From: Nothophaeocryptopus gaeumannii | Lineage: Eukaryota > Ascomycota > Dothideomycetes > Mycosphaerellales > Mycosphaerellaceae | Assembly: GCA_031771865.1 (NCBI GenBank) | Contig: JASISA010000009.1 | Span: 620,001-684,000, forward strand | Reading direction: 5' to 3' | Length of the DNA stretch: 64,000 nucleotides | Part shown: in pieces, positions 12,001-22,728 of the stretch | Layout: every line of letters starts with the position of its first letter | Numbering within the stretch: the first letter of the stretch is position 1 | The notes under the pieces: model-generated | What the model was told of the DNA's origin: nothing | Databases searched by the model: none | What the model saw: only the letters and a program-made list of their open reading frames with translations | Made by a program: the position numbers and the translations under genes

Positions 12001-13292
12001 ACATCGCAAAGGGCTGTGAAAGACACATCAATCGCATCTTCTCCGAGCTGGCGGACATTCGACCTTTCGAGATTCTGCGCGCCCAGCGGGATAAGAGCAA
12101 TTATCTGCTTGTAAAGGAAGCTCGCATCATTGCTATGACATCGACTCATGCTGCCATTCGTAGACGAGAGATCGCGCAGCTTGGCTTCAGATATGACAAT
12201 GTGGTCATGGAGGAAGCAGCCCAGATCACTGAAGTTGAAAACTTCATCCCCTTCGTCCTCCAGAGCCCATGCATTGCAGATGGCAAGTCAGCCGAGAACC
12301 CGTTGCAGCGTATCGTACTGGTTGGAGACCATCTGCAAAATTCTCCAGTCATCCAGAACATTGCACTCAAGAGCTACGCCAACCTGGAGCAGAGTCTGTT
12401 CCAACGCCTCATCCGCCTTGGCGTACCTCATACAATCCTCGACGCTCAAGGCCGGTCTCGACCCTCTATCGCGCAACTCTACAAGTGGCGCTACCCATCT
12501 CTCACAAACCTCCCTTTCACCTCGACAGCACCCGAATTCATCCGCGCCAACGCCGGTTTCCGATACGATTACCAGTTCATCAACGTCGGAGACTACAAAG
12601 AGCAGGGCGAAAGCGAACCGACTCCTCATTTCATCCAGAATCTGGGTGAGGCGGAGTATGCAGTCGCGCTATACCAGTACATGCGCCTCTTAGGTTATCC
12701 AGCCGAAAAGATCTCAATACTTACGGCATATGCTGGCCAGCGCTCTCTCCTCCGCGACGTGCTTGGGCATCGTTGCAAGGGCAACAGACTTTTCGGTATG
12801 CCAGCTTGGGTCGGTACGGTGGATAAATACCAGGGTGAACAGAATGACTACATCATCCTCTCACTTACACGCACGAAATCGCCTGGCTATTTACGCGACT
12901 TGCGGCGTTTGACTGTCGCTCTATCTCGAGCAAGGTTGGGGCTGTACGTCCTTGGAAGGAGGGAGGTCTTTGAAACGAGTCTCGAATTGCGTGAAGCTTT
13001 TGCTCCTCTCTTCGAGCGTTCAACGAAATTGCGTCTTGTCGCGAATGAGATGTTCCCTGCGAGTCGAGGCGTCGAGGAGGGTGCTGGGAAGGGGGAGGTT
13101 GATATGGAGGGTGTGGAGCATTTGGGTCAGTATGTTTATCAGATGACGCAGGCGAAGGTCAAGGCTTTAAAGGAGGGTGGTGGGGAGTTGCCGCCACCCG
13201 CGCAAGCGAAGCCAGCCATCGATGAGGACGACGATGAAGAGGCAGACGAGGCCATGGAGGGTATTGAGGGCCCGGAGGACGATGAGGTCTGA
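9054..13292 (+). CDS. Intron-binding protein Aquarius homologue (SF1 RNA helicase, spliceosome)
   Basis: A single-exon frame of 1,412 residues from the ATG at 9054 (MARPSISDITGDNELAKIA); the frame opens a little upstream but only with a non-ATG codon. Residues 1-780 form the Aquarius-type N-terminal armadillo/stalk region. The helicase core follows: Walker A GPPGTGKTD at about residue 817, DExx-type VVMEEAAQ at about residue 1050, a motif with VLVGDHLQNSPV, and SF1 motifs V-VI including VGTVDKYQGEQNDYIILSLTR and LTVALSRARLGLYVLGR. Upf1-like helicases share the core; the long N-terminus fits Aquarius/Cwf11. Aquarius binds introns upstream of the branch point in the spliceosome, as part of the intron-binding complex. 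The acidic C-terminal tail is typical. Intact. Confidence 0.92.
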   Translation: MARPSISDITGDNELAKIARETWLASTSPPKVLPATVQKLWQQLQEDEYSTFSLLLLEQLQALERYLWPGYTDDASNQHVLLVALLVNTKRNEHLPTWSIFANTPDEFSDFFRRVVHLSIDQSLATNLREYLLAFIVGAYQSLDHGIVRKECAPLVSIGVWHNLHSEAVRERLLAKSAQLQRAWRAAGRKHDNADAAGQARLRFERSWLYTLVLDFFDKLYDADSKNSNVNYCERLMELLCDLQSQLPTRRYVKTLLQDMNILPAISLSPLYQDEERVQDMYDLLVHFTTFPIDDQAGRQLSKQEYEEVQNASISRLQKMAMKLQPEKLKILVLTNFGALGQRQELEGQLKDLTDTELIQLLQEIGLRTTEYPEKSLLVRDRALWVETLINAVEYKPYYTERMRPLRILPTEQVLYDRSMLRTDEHSAGQPLAIPKLNLQYLTVGDFLWRSFVLYRHEAFYGIRKHLEDTTKRLQPRKGGGITRFDGFSRLAIPIPKPGIIEVMPPRVGETVPAEIRAEIILDVSRLQPGLRREWENLRPDDTVFLLALQPEDDAKKLTNGSSKHSAAEKLGLKAIRCADIISVLDENGRTLRHNQDTHDHIEGMSRPRQRRLLVRLDPSAYQADKDREKAGKQDIYESINLIVRRKSRENNFRPVLESVKQLALSDIPIPNWFEEVLLGIGDPSSATYKRLPNKLRNVDYRDTFLDWQHLIESLPGKTVEPDPKFDKIFPPPYVLESTDAKTPLPPPKSGKKRRRDQPDGPDPAPSAESLRVSTYTPPSVGPYPTDAPKLNDVRFTPTQVEAVTSGTQPGLTMIVGPPGTGKTDVATQVISNIYHNFPQQRTLLIAHSNQALNQLFQKITALDIDERHLLRLGHGEEELTTEASFSKAGRVESFLERGARFLIEVQRLAASIEAPGAHGSSCETAEYFDQVWIQPRWKRYWDTVSSQTAPEEIISAFPFHAFFSDAPQPIFPPNGTEEQLFDIAKGCERHINRIFSELADIRPFEILRAQRDKSNYLLVKEARIIAMTSTHAAIRRREIAQLGFRYDNVVMEEAAQITEVENFIPFVLQSPCIADGKSAENPLQRIVLVGDHLQNSPVIQNIALKSYANLEQSLFQRLIRLGVPHTILDAQGRSRPSIAQLYKWRYPSLTNLPFTSTAPEFIRANAGFRYDYQFINVGDYKEQGESEPTPHFIQNLGEAEYAVALYQYMRLLGYPAEKISILTAYAGQRSLLRDVLGHRCKGNRLFGMPAWVGTVDKYQGEQNDYIILSLTRTKSPGYLRDLRRLTVALSRARLGLYVLGRREVFETSLELREAFAPLFERSTKLRLVANEMFPASRGVEEGAGKGEVDMEGVEHLGQYVYQMTQAKVKALKEGGGELPPPAQAKPAIDEDDDEEADEAMEGIEGPEDDEV

Positions 13293-13398
13293 AGTGACCT
13301 AGGATGATGTCTTCTACTGTAGTATAGAGATACCCTCATCAAAAAGCTAGCCATGTCCTGTACAGCCCACACACAGTACAATGCTTCAAGTTCTATAT

Positions 13399-14186
13399 CT
13401 ATTCCCCCTTGGGCGGCCTCGGCGACAACTCCTCTGTAATATTCTGCGGATCCTTCCACGCAATACTCACATACTTCGTATGACTCCCTCTCGCCACCAA
13501 CTCATCTTTGTTGTTCGTGAATCTGATACTCGTGTATGCGAGTGTTTTGCCGACTAGGGCCCAGATCAGCCCAGACCTCCCCACCATGCCCCCCTGGGAA
13601 AGTAGGAGGTAATTGACTGGGTATGAGAATAGAGGAGAACTCACACTTGTCACAAACCGCTTCCGCTCGAATCGTATCTCCCACTTTGCCTCCAGAATTT
13701 AGGTAGGTTACGTTTAGATCTGTGCTGACGCCTGTGGCGAAGAGGCCGCGGGATGCTACGGCTAGGGAGCCGCCTAGGTCGACCTGAAGTTGAAGATCAG
13801 AATGTGTCTGAGGACTGAGGGGTTGTCAAGGTGAGGGAGTTACCATTGAAGCTATTGTGCCTCCATGAAGAATGCTGAGGCGGTTGGTATGGTGCTTTTC
13901 GATGTCGAGTTCGAAGTTGACTGTTCCGGGACGGGCGGCTGTGACGCGGAGCTGATCAAGAATCATTGTCAGAGTCGGAGCGCAGTAGGATTCGTTCCAT
14001 GATATTCATTTTCTTTATCTCTTCCCACTCTTCATGGTGTACATACCCCGTCAAGTAGCCTGTTCAAATGATTAGCCAAGGCCAATGTGGTACAGACGGA
14101 AATGGAGCTTACTTCGGCTCAAGACCTGAGTTGGCCCTGAAACTTTCCCAGACGGACCGTACGAATGGGAGACATCTTGAAGACAT
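13399..14186 (-). CDS. Hotdog-fold thioesterase (PaaI/ACOT13-like), five exons
   Basis: Exons can be followed from the ATG at 14186 (MSSRCLPFVRSVWESF) through introns near 14060-14112, 13955-14045, 13785-13845 and 13558-13650 to the TAG at 13399, about 162 residues. The last junction pairs a GTGAGT donor with a CCCTAG acceptor and gives VCDKFGKTLAYTSIRF. The hallmark is LSILHGGTIASMVDLGGSLA: the HGG motif and helix start of the PaaI/4HBT thioesterase family, followed by TDLNVTYLNSGGKVGDTI. These enzymes hydrolyse acyl-CoA thioesters; the closest style is ACOT13/THEM2. It converges on the Aquarius gene with about 100 bp between stops. Confidence 0.85.
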
Positions 14187-14828
14187 CTTTGTGACTTGTG
14201 CAATTGATGTCTGATGATGGGATTCTTGATGGAGATAGACAGAAGTCGGATGTTGGAGGGCGACGCGCACGGACCACTCCATCGGTCAAGAGATCTTCCT
14301 CAGCCGGCGCCGACTTCGACTTCTCTTCCCTTCTCCATCATCACCACCTCCATGGCATCTCTGAAAAATCATCTCGTTCCGTAGAGACGGCCGCATGACG
14401 ATGCTTGGCCGGGTGTGGAATTCAAATGTGCGTCGTGCGCTTTCTCAATCGTTCACGAGGAGACGATATGCCGTCCCAGACGGGCCTTGCTATACCATAC
14501 CAGCCCTTTTGCAGCATATTGAGTAGGACATGTCAGTAGTAGACCTGGTCCTCTCTCGGCATACCGAATAACTTGCTACCGGAATGATGCTGCCTGATCG
14601 TGGGTCGCAGGACATAATCAAGAGCGAAAGCGATTCTCTGGAAATTCGGCAGCCTGATGGCTTACCTCGGGACTGGCCAGGCGAACATGTAAGATTCATT
14701 GATCTCATTGTGTCTTCTACTGCTGTCTTTGCTTTCACTGCTTCCCTGGACTAGATCTATCCGCCTATCAATCTATGTCAGGGCTGCAAACAATGTCCTC
14801 CGAAGAACAGGTTAGCTCTGCTCACATC
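14187..14828. other. Intergenic region between thioesterase and VMA11
   Basis: About 640 bases between divergently transcribed genes, so it should contain both promoters. One short forward frame (starting near 14401, MLGRVWNSN, 42 codons) could be an upstream ORF of the V-ATPase gene; I cannot support it as a separate gene. Confidence 0.45.
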
Positions 14829-15498
14829 ATGGCGTCGGATCTGTGGTAAATTTTCTCCCGAATTGATTTGCTGTGGGACCTACGCTAACAGCTCTCCTAG
14901 TCCAGTCTACTCGGTATGTTGCTGATTCACAAGATCTCAGTTGCTTTGCTGATACAAACCATCTGGCGTAGCCCTTCTTCAGCGCCATGGGCTGCGTAGC
15001 AGCAATCGTCTTTGCGTCCTTTGGCGCCGCGTACGGGACAGCAAAGTCGAGCCTTGGGTGTATGAGTGCTGGCGTCATCCATCCTGACATTGGAGTTCGC
15101 GGTCTCCTCCCGACAGTCTTCTCTGGTATTCTCGCGATTTATGGTCTGGTAGTCGCAGTGCTGATTGCGAACAACCATATCACGGAAAGGCTCACTCTCT
15201 ACACTTCTCTGGTGAACTTGGGATCGGGTCTAGCAGTAGGTCTGAGCGCACTGGCTGCGGGGTTTGCGATCGGTATTGCGGGAGATGCTGGGACAAGGAG
15301 TGTGGCGTTGCAGCCGAGGATGTTTGTTAGTATGGTGTTGATTCTAATTTTTGCGGAGGTTCTTGGTGAGTCGTATTCTAATTGCAGAGAATCTCGTTCT
15401 ACCAGATGAACAGCCTGACGATGAGTGCAGGGCTTTACGGGATGATCGTAGCCCTGGTCTTGGACACAAGGGCTGGTTTGGGATCGGGCTTTTGTTAA
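14829..15498 (+). CDS. VMA11: V-ATPase proteolipid subunit c' (Vma11-type), four exons
   Basis: Exons: 14829-14845, 14892-14913, 14972-15365 and 15431-15498, totalling 501 bases (166 residues). Introns use GTAAAT, GTATGT and GTGAGT donors. The protein begins MASDLCSPSPVYSPFFSAMG and has four transmembrane helices. Helix 2 includes GILAIYGLVVAVLIA, and helix 4 reads FVSMVLILIFAEVLGLYGMIVALVL with the proton-carrying Glu. The EVLGLYGMIVAL ending and the GLVVAVLIA segment fit the fungal c' subunit better than subunit c. The V0 c-ring moves protons into vacuoles and endosomes. The first exon is only 17 bases, so simple ORF finding misses both ends. Intact. Confidence 0.88.
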
Positions 15499-15781
15499 CG
15501 GTTATCCGTTGCGGGCTCTTGGAAATGGGGGTAATACGGACAATCGGCAGCCTGCCTGATCATATCTGCTTCGCAAAGCAAGTTCTCTAAACCATGATCT
15601 ATCGGTGAATGGCGCACGTCTCCGATTGCGGGATGCCAAGACGGGTGTATGCATATGACAGCTGAACAACATCGGAATCGGACACGCGCATTGATAGCTA
15701 TCACTTCTCTCTTGTGCTCGCAGCAAGACGTCTCTGAAGAGTTTTCGTTCTTCTTTTTAGGCTCTGCACACTGTCTCCAGC

Positions 15782-16697
15782 ATAGCGCCGGCACTGGCAC
15801 TCGAGGCCGAATCGGTGAGAGCTCGCTATGAGTCAAGTTTCGATGAAACGTTTCTAACGTGTTTCCTAGCCTGCGTACGCAGCATACCTATCTCTGGAGC
15901 ATCCTCCATCCTCGGCACCCCTTTTCGAAACCGATGGAAACGGCTACCCGGTAGTCGTACAGTTAATGTGTCGTATGCCCGGCTTTCGAACCAAGCTCTG
16001 TTGACTCAAATATGCCGATCGAAAGGAGCTTTTGGCTCATATCGAACGAGACGATGATGCTGAGAGGGCGAAACGACTTCGCTTAACAGATTCTAACGCT
16101 GTTGTGGCGCGGGCGAAGAGTAAGTGGCATTCGCTCACAAATCCACGAGCCAAGTTGAACCTGCTCACAACACGGCCTAGGATTCTATCGAGCTCTGATG
16201 AAAGATGAAGACTATGTCGGCAAGTGGACGCCGATATACCCAGATTCCTGACTCTGAAACGGAAAGCGAGGCGAGCGTGCGGAATCGATTTAGCAGGATG
16301 ACGAGGCTCACCTTCCTAGGCGGAGGAATGCAGGGCGAGCTGATATCTCCACCGACTCCTACAAAGAGTCTTCCATCCCTGTATCTGAATCGCCAGCCAG
16401 GAGCTCGTCCGATGCCAGTGCTACGGAGCGCCGAGTGAAGCGCGAGCTGTCATTCACCGGGCCAACAGCTGTGAGCTCCCGTGAGGACAGTAGCGACAAA
16501 TTCCACCATCACCTTGCCGACAAAAGCAAGAGGATCTGGGTATATCGGTGTACCAGCTGGAGCCTGAGCTTAAGCAGCTGGAACTCGATAAGATCAAAGT
16601 CAAACAAAACCTCAAGCGGCTGGAGCTGGATGAGATTCGGGCTAGGCAAGACCTTAAGCGTATGGAGCTGGTGGCGCTGCAGGCGAAGTCAGAGTAG
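15782..16697 (+). pseudogene. Decayed zinc-finger/coiled-coil gene, tandem copy 1
   Basis: This aligns exon by exon with copy 2 at 16869-17743. Exon 1 (15782-15814) starts with ATA where copy 2 has ATG. An intron (GTGAGA...TTCCTAG) leads to exon 2 at 15870, with PLFETDGNGYPVVVQLMCRMPGFRTKLC and then an in-frame TGA (16002-16004). The frame goes on through KELLAHIERDDDAERAK to a GTAAGT donor at 16120. Exon 3 (from 16181) gives FYRALMKDEDYVGK and soon meets another TGA. The 3' end encodes a clear coiled coil (EPELKQLELDKIKVKQNLKRLELDEIRARQ) ending at a TAG at 16697. With no start codon and at least two stops, it cannot make the full protein. Confidence 0.65.
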
Positions 16698-16868
16698 CTA
16701 GTCTAGAAGTGAAAGCTGCGTAGTGCCAAGAGAGCCGTTTGCATGTGACGATGACCCTGCAGCGGAAACGGCAAGCTGCGCGGGAGCTTAGCCGCACTTT
16801 GTCTCTCTTTGCCAACAAAGCTTCAACACATTGAATGGCGTTCGCGACCCTCCGTAGCTGTTTAAGCC

Positions 16869-17743
16869 ATGGTGCCGGCACCATCTCTGGAGGCAGAGTC
16901 GGTAAGATACTCCGCAGCGGCTGGTCGGAGAGGCTGAATTGACTTCTGTCTAGCCAGCGTATGTCGCATACGTGGCTCTCAAGAACTTGGCCCCGGGAGC
17001 GCCCTGTTTCGAGACCAACGAAGATGGCTATCCGATAGTGCATTATGGGGAGTACGTATGCCGTATGCCCGGCCAGAGGTCATCTCGCTTTTGTGGAGCG
17101 CGATTCACCAAGCGGAATTCGCTCTTAACACATCTCGAAGAGCAACACAAAGCGGAGAAAGCAAGCCGTCCTCGAATTTGCACAACGTCGAAGGCTGTCA
17201 TTCTGCAGGCAAAAGGTGAGCAACTTATCCTTGAGCTCTTCAGACCATCCTCAGCTAAGTTTGCTACGCAAAATTCTACGAGGATCTCATGAAGGACGTG
17301 AAGTATGCCGGGAAGTCGGTCTCAAACGAAGGGGGAATAACTCTACATCGAACAAGGAACTCAGCACCATCACCTGTCCGGAGTCGATGGAAGACGACGA
17401 CGAAGAGGTTCCTCTGGCCAAACAGGTCAAGCATGAGAGGATCTCACCGAATGAAGATACTCCGGAGGTTACCGAGCGCCCTTCAAGCGGCTGATCTGCA
17501 ACGACTGAATAGGAGCGCCGGACCCAGCGGGAATCATTGACCTCTGATATGCCGACGATGATGGGCTCTGACGAGCAAGCTGCCTCAGATTTTCAGAGCG
17601 AGATGATCGAAGAAGACGAGGAAGCAAACCTGAGTCTCCTTCTACAGGAGAACCAGGTCAAGCAGGATCTTAAGCGTCTAGAATTAGAAGCTCTGGAGAC
17701 GCAGCGGAGGCTTTTGGCCTTGGAGAAGAGACGTGCCGCTTAA
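16869..17743 (+). pseudogene. Zinc-finger/coiled-coil gene, tandem copy 2, with in-frame stops
   Basis: Exon 1 is 16869-16901 (MVPAPSLEAES) and exon 2 starts at 16954 after a 52-bp intron. Exon 2 encodes APCFETNEDGYPIVHYGEYVCRMPG, then CGARFTKRNSLLTHLEEQH, a C2H2-like finger of the short fungal type. After a donor at 17216 the frame resumes with KFYEDLMKDVK and, past a likely further intron, an acidic stretch with ESMEDDDEEVPLAKQVKHER. A TGA at 17492-17494 and a TAG at 17510-17512 then interrupt a frame that continues through LLLQENQVKQDLKRLELEALE to a TAA at 17743. The coiled-coil end matches copy 1. It might still make a truncated finger protein. Family role unknown. Confidence 0.6.
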
Positions 17744-17807
17744 CCGCTGTTGGAGATTTTGTGTCGTGAGCCAAGCAGCTGGAATGTAGAACACGCCAGT
17801 GCTTTCT

Positions 17808-18527
17808 TCAATAATCGATTCCCAACGGCGGCGCCCTACCCTTCGCCCGACAAACCCAACCCGCCTCCTGGAGCAACACTCCCTCCGCCCTCACATAAAT
17901 CATCCTCACATTCCCCTCCCCAAAAGCCCGACACAGCTCTCCAATCGTGAATCCCCTCTCGCTTCGGACATCCGACGTTCCGATGCGCCCATACACTCGA
18001 CCGAGAATCTCCTTGAACGGCGGCTGTGTCATGAAAGCGTTCTGTAAGTGTCGCTCGCTAGCCCACTCAAGTAATTTGACTGGGTTGATTTGAAGTTCCG
18101 TCTGATTTGGAGATATCAAGCGGATGGCAAGAGGTCCTTGGAATCTATGGTCTGGGAAGGGATCATGTTGCGGACCTCGTTTGTGGAAGTGCTTGACACC
18201 GTCCGCAGTGAACGGCTTGGTGACAGCGAGATCAATCAGTGCTGGGTGAAGCGTCGCCAACGTACATACGTGGTCTGGGAGAGGTGAAGCTGACGGGCCT
18301 GTGACTGTGATGATGTGCGGCTTAGGGCTGTAGGCGATCGTCTCGGTGAGAGGAGCGGGCTCAAAGAAGGTGATGACTCGGAGTTGTTTGGAAGATAGGA
18401 TCATGGTGTTCCATCTTGTTGCGACACGTCGAGCGCGTGCCAGTTCGATTGTATCGAGGTGAAGGAGGATCAGCTCGTGTAACTCTCCGACACCGAAGAC
18501 CCGGTGAGCCGCGGTTGCTGTCGCCAT
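17808..18527 (-). CDS. F-box-type protein
   Basis: A single exon of 239 residues from the ATG at 18527 (MATATAAHRVFGVGELHELILLH); the frame is open three codons further but only to a TTG. Residues about 10-45 read VGELHELILLHLDTIELARARRVATRWNTMIL, a typical fungal F-box (leucine-rich first helix, later W). The rest has a pattern shared by a large family of Dothideomycete F-box proteins, with PPFKEILGRVYGR and FTIGELCRAFGEG near the end. A role as an SCF substrate adaptor is inferred from the family only. Intact, and directly beside the decayed zinc-finger pair. Confidence 0.7.
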   Translation of the reverse strand: MATATAAHRVFGVGELHELILLHLDTIELARARRVATRWNTMILSSKQLRVITFFEPAPLTETIAYSPKPHIITVTGPSASPLPDHVCTLATLHPALIDLAVTKPFTADGVKHFHKRGPQHDPFPDHRFQGPLAIRLISPNQTELQINPVKLLEWASERHLQNAFMTQPPFKEILGRVYGRIGTSDVRSERGFTIGELCRAFGEGNVRMIYVRAEGVLLQEAGWVCRAKGRAPPLGIDY

Positions 18528-18798
18528 GTTGTTCAATCGAAGTGTGTCGCTATGTTGATGTTACCAGCGCAAGGCTTGAAGGGTCTGTCCTGAGCAATGT
18601 CTTTGTTTGCGATGTGAGTGGTGAGTAAGAGTCAGCAGGTGAAGATGGAAGGCTTCGAAACACAAAACGGAAAGCGGAGGATGGCGCTAGCGCGCGTCCC
18701 TGCATTCGAGGCGCAGTAGGCCTCTCTTTTGACTCTTGAGTACACTCGTCATATGCAACACATATCCAGAACCTGATGTTAGATCATTCTCTCCATTC

Positions 18799-20006
18799 TC
18801 AAGACTGCGACTCCGCCGCCTCACTCGCTGTCCCGCTCTCATTAACATTCTGTACCGGCGAAGCAGTACCATTGGTGCTAGCCCTGTCCTTCGCCTCCTC
18901 GCTCTTCTTCTTAGCCGTCAACTGCCAATCCGGAATTGCGGCCCTGCCCCCCAGTAATCTGCTGTATGGTGTCGTGGAGCGCTCTTGGGAAGTCCCAGCT
19001 GCGTATGGCGAAGTCGGATTGTTCGCTTTCTCTCCTGCGGGAACACCATTTATCGGTGGAGCTGTCTCTTGCACAGGGGTTGAAGAGGCTTGTGGTGTTG
19101 ACGTCCCATTCACTGGACCTCCGCTTCCCAATACGTGCCCACTTGCACTTCCACTTCCACCCTGCGGCTGCGACTGGTTGCTGAAGCTAGGTGTAGCCCT
19201 TGGCAGAGCTTGAGCACCGCCACCCTGCATGCGATTTGCGACCAACGTCTTCAAGCTCTTCATTTCAACGTTCAAGTCTTTCAATCTGTTCTCATTCGTT
19301 TCCCTCTCCTTCTCGATGGCTTTAGGGATCTGTTCTCTGACCTCATTCAGCTCCCTCGCCATGCGCTTCGCTTCTTGCTCCCTCTCCTCGTTCGCCTGCT
19401 TCATCCTAGTGATCACCGCCTCAACCTCACCCAGCGCTGTGTCTAAGCGAGCTTTCCGGGATGCTTCGGCCTCCTTCAGTTCAGCAGTATCCGTCGCCAA
19501 TTGATCGAGCAGGGCGAATGCCTTATCAAAGCTCTCATCTACGCCTTGCTTATCCTGCTCCAGCTGAGGTGGTGTCGGCGGTGCGATCAAAGGGACGATA
19601 TATCTCTTCGCAGTCCAATACATGGCGTATCCCACCCCACCCATCACTGTTGCGGCGATGAAGTAATCTCTCCAGTCCCGTTTCGCTTCTTGAGGCGGCT
19701 GCTGCCATTGTGGTGGATATCCTTGATTGTAATTATTGTATTGAGGGGGAGGTTGTCGGTATTGGACGGGTGGAGGCTGTGAGTTCGTGGAGGGCGACCC
19801 TTGGCCAACCCGGGTCAACGAAGCGTCAATCTCATCTTGCGTGAGGTTCTTGGAGCGTAGGAATGCGATGCGCTGTTCGAGAGGAGCGGATGCGACAGAG
19901 GGATCTTGGAGGACTGCTATCGATCAGCATCATTCATTCAGTAATTAGCATGTGAAGCTTGAGTCTTACACGAAACGGCACCCTCAACTAGGTCCTCGCG
20001 GACCAT
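18799..20006 (-). CDS. PEX14: Peroxin 14 (peroxisomal docking protein)
   Basis: Exon 1 is 20006-19970 (MVREDLVEGAVS) and exon 2 is 19916-18799, joined across a 53-bp intron with a GTAAGA donor, giving 384 residues. The N-terminus (VREDLVEGAV, LQDPSVASAPLEQRIAFLRSKNLTQDEIDASL) is the Pex14 N-terminal domain that binds Pex5 and Pex19. A proline/glutamine-rich linker, a hydrophobic segment (DYFIAATVMGGVGYAMYW) and a long coiled coil follow, all as in Pex14. The C-terminus is low complexity. The protein docks cargo-loaded Pex5 at the peroxisome membrane together with Pex13. Without the short first exon the key domain would lose its start. Confidence 0.93.
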
Positions 20007-20333
20007 CTTGAGATTAGAAGCTCAATATGTTCGTGAGAATGACCTCCTGCTCCAGGTTCCTCTATTTCCCCAAGCCTCGTGCTCTTCAGTTGTGAGATGA
20101 GAGTGTTTCGAAAGATCACGAGATCGTGTTGAGGTCGCCGACAGCAGATGGCTGGAGCCGAGGCTTTCGGCTGACTTGCCGACTTTCACGCGCGCCTGTC
20201 AACGCGACGGGTCTTGGCATTGTTTACAGATGTAAACGCAGGAAGCTACGACTCGAACATCCCACTACCACACCACCACAACCTCACCGTCGCTGGACTT
20301 CCGCCCTCATTACTCGACCATTGACTTTCTAAC

Positions 20334-22728
20334 ATGTCTAGAAATCTACGCGACAGCATGTCGCAAGAACCTGGTCTCTTCTCAGTGCGCCGAAACCGCG
20401 AGGTAAGAAGCAGCAGCAGCAGCAACAACAACTTTGACCATAGACGCATACTGATTGGTATGGATGCAGACACTCGGTGCGGTCTCTCACAATGTCTCCG
20501 CGATCCCAATGCCAGCTTCGGCGATGAAGCGCTCGAATTCGACATCGCACTTCAACCAGCCGCCAGCGACGACGACCCATGTTCGCTCAACTTCAGGATC
20601 GCGCATGTCCCTCGCGCCTGGGAGGCCATCGCAGCCAATGTTCCATCGATCATCGTCGGGCGACAACTTAGCCGGAATGGGTTTCTCTACAGTGCAGAGA
20701 CCGAGTACGCAGAATTTCTTCGCGAGCACAGGAGGGAGAAGGAGTTTTGCGCCGGTGACATCTACACCTGCGAATCCCATTCAACTGCAGGAGAGCACAC
20801 AGAGAAGGAGTAGCGTATATAGCGCGCGACCTTCAGCTGGCTTTGGGCCCGCAGGGCATCAGTCTTTCTTCGCGACTGCTCCTCCGATGAACAGCATTCC
20901 AACAGATCCACGACGACTACGTGATTCGAGCACGCGACAGGCGATGGGCCAGGAGCTTATGGAGTTCTTGACCCAACGTAACTTCGAGATGGACATGAAG
21001 CACAGTCTTACACACAAGACCATGACTTCTCCCACACAAAAGGACTTCAACCTGATGTTCCAATTCTTATATCATCAAATCGATCCGGCCTACCGCTTCC
21101 AGAAGAATATTGACGCTGAGGTGCCGCCTTTACTGAAGCAGATGCGATATCCGTTCGAGAAAAACATCTCCAAGAGTCAATTGGCAGCAGTAGGAGGCAA
21201 CAATTGGAGCACTTTCCTTGGACTGCTATATTGGATGATGCAGCTCGCCAAGATGATGGAGCAGTACAGCACGGGAATGTGGGATGATGCATGCATCGAA
21301 GCTGGTTTTGACGTTAGTGCGGATCGCATCACCTTTGATTTCCTTTCAAATGCGTACAAGGAGTGGTTGTCAATTGAGGACGACGATGACGAGGAAGAGG
21401 AGGCGAAGCGAAGAATACAGCCTCATGTCGACGCGATGGCTGTGAAGTTCGAGCAGGCGAATGCTGCGAATCTGGAGCAAGTCAGGCAATTGGAGGCAGA
21501 GTCGAAGTCCTTGCAGGAGCAAATTGACGAGTTGAGCAAGACCGCTCCTCGGCTGGCTAAATTGGACGAGACTATCAAGATCCTGGAGGAGGACAAGCAA
21601 AAGTTTGAGCAGTACAATTCGAGCATGGACGCGAAGGTTGACAAATACACCAACCGAGCGGACCTTCTTCAGCAGGAGATTGAGAAGTGCGAGGCGGAGA
21701 TGGCAGAAGCTGAAGCTGAGCGGGACGACTTGCAGAAGAAAGTAGACGAGCAGGGTCTGAGTGTACAGGACATCGACAGAATGAACACCGAGCGCGAAAG
21801 GCTAATGAAGGGCGTCGAGACCACGCAGCAAAGGCTCGATGAGACGAAGGAGCGGACAAGCAGAAAAGAAGAGGAGACTGGAGGCAAGCTTGAGGAGCTT
21901 GAGAGCGCTGTACAAAGGTACAACAGCCTTGGGTACCAGATCAGCATCATTCCCTCATCTGCACACAATGCTCACGGGAACGATTATGAGCTAAAGTTGC
22001 GCGTCAACTCTGGACCCGACTTCAGATCCTCTACCAGTCCTCACTCTGCGGACTCTTCCGACCGTCTACTCGCTGGCCCCAATAATGGATACCAACCCCA
22101 GCATCTCCTACCGACACCCGATCTGAAGATGATCAAACGACAACTGCAAGATTTGCGGAAGGAGATCTCAGAACGGCGAAACCAGAATCTTGAAGAAGAC
22201 ATGGCCAAAGTCGACATGTTGGACAAGACCCGGGAGGCATTAGAAGACAAGCATGCTGAGCTGGAGACTTTGAAACATCGCGTTGGTGGCGCTCAGGAAG
22301 AATTCGACAAGATGCGCGAAATCACATCAGCGCAGGGCATGGCTTCTGAGGCGCAGATCGAAAAGATGGAGAAGGAGCTCAACAAGATGCGCGCCACCTT
22401 GGGAGAAAGCGTGCAGTTGATGGAGCAAAGGGAGATGAACGTCAACTTGGAGTAAGTCACACCGTGCCCTGGACATGATGTATTTGCGTCGCTAACTTGA
22501 TACGATAGGTATGAACAACTCACCTTCCGATCTGCTGAGCTTCGCGAAGAGCTGCACACAGAGCTTGGAAGGATATTGGAGCACGTTGTCAACTTCAAGA
22601 TCCACATCCAAACAAGCCTGGAGGGCTACGAGGAATTCGTGGCGAACGAAGTCGAGAGAGAGTACGAAGAACATGATGCTGCGATGGCTGGTGCAGAGCA
22701 AGAGGATGAAGATGCAATGGAGGAGTAG
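20334..22728 (+). CDS. NDC80: Kinetochore protein NDC80 (HEC1), three exons
   Basis: Exons: 20334-20402, 20470-22451 and 22509-22728, giving 756 residues. The N-terminal tail is basic and serine-rich (SAMKRSNSTSHF, a likely Aurora B target by family knowledge). The calponin-homology domain includes MGQELMEFLTQRNFEMDMKH, FNLMFQFLYHQIDPAYRF and GNNWSTFLGLLYWMMQLAKMM, diagnostic for Ndc80/Hec1. A very long coiled coil follows. It forms the microtubule-binding arm of the Ndc80 complex with Nuf2, Spc24 and Spc25. Intron 1 contains a small AGC/AAC repeat. The C-terminus is acidic. Intact. Confidence 0.95.
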
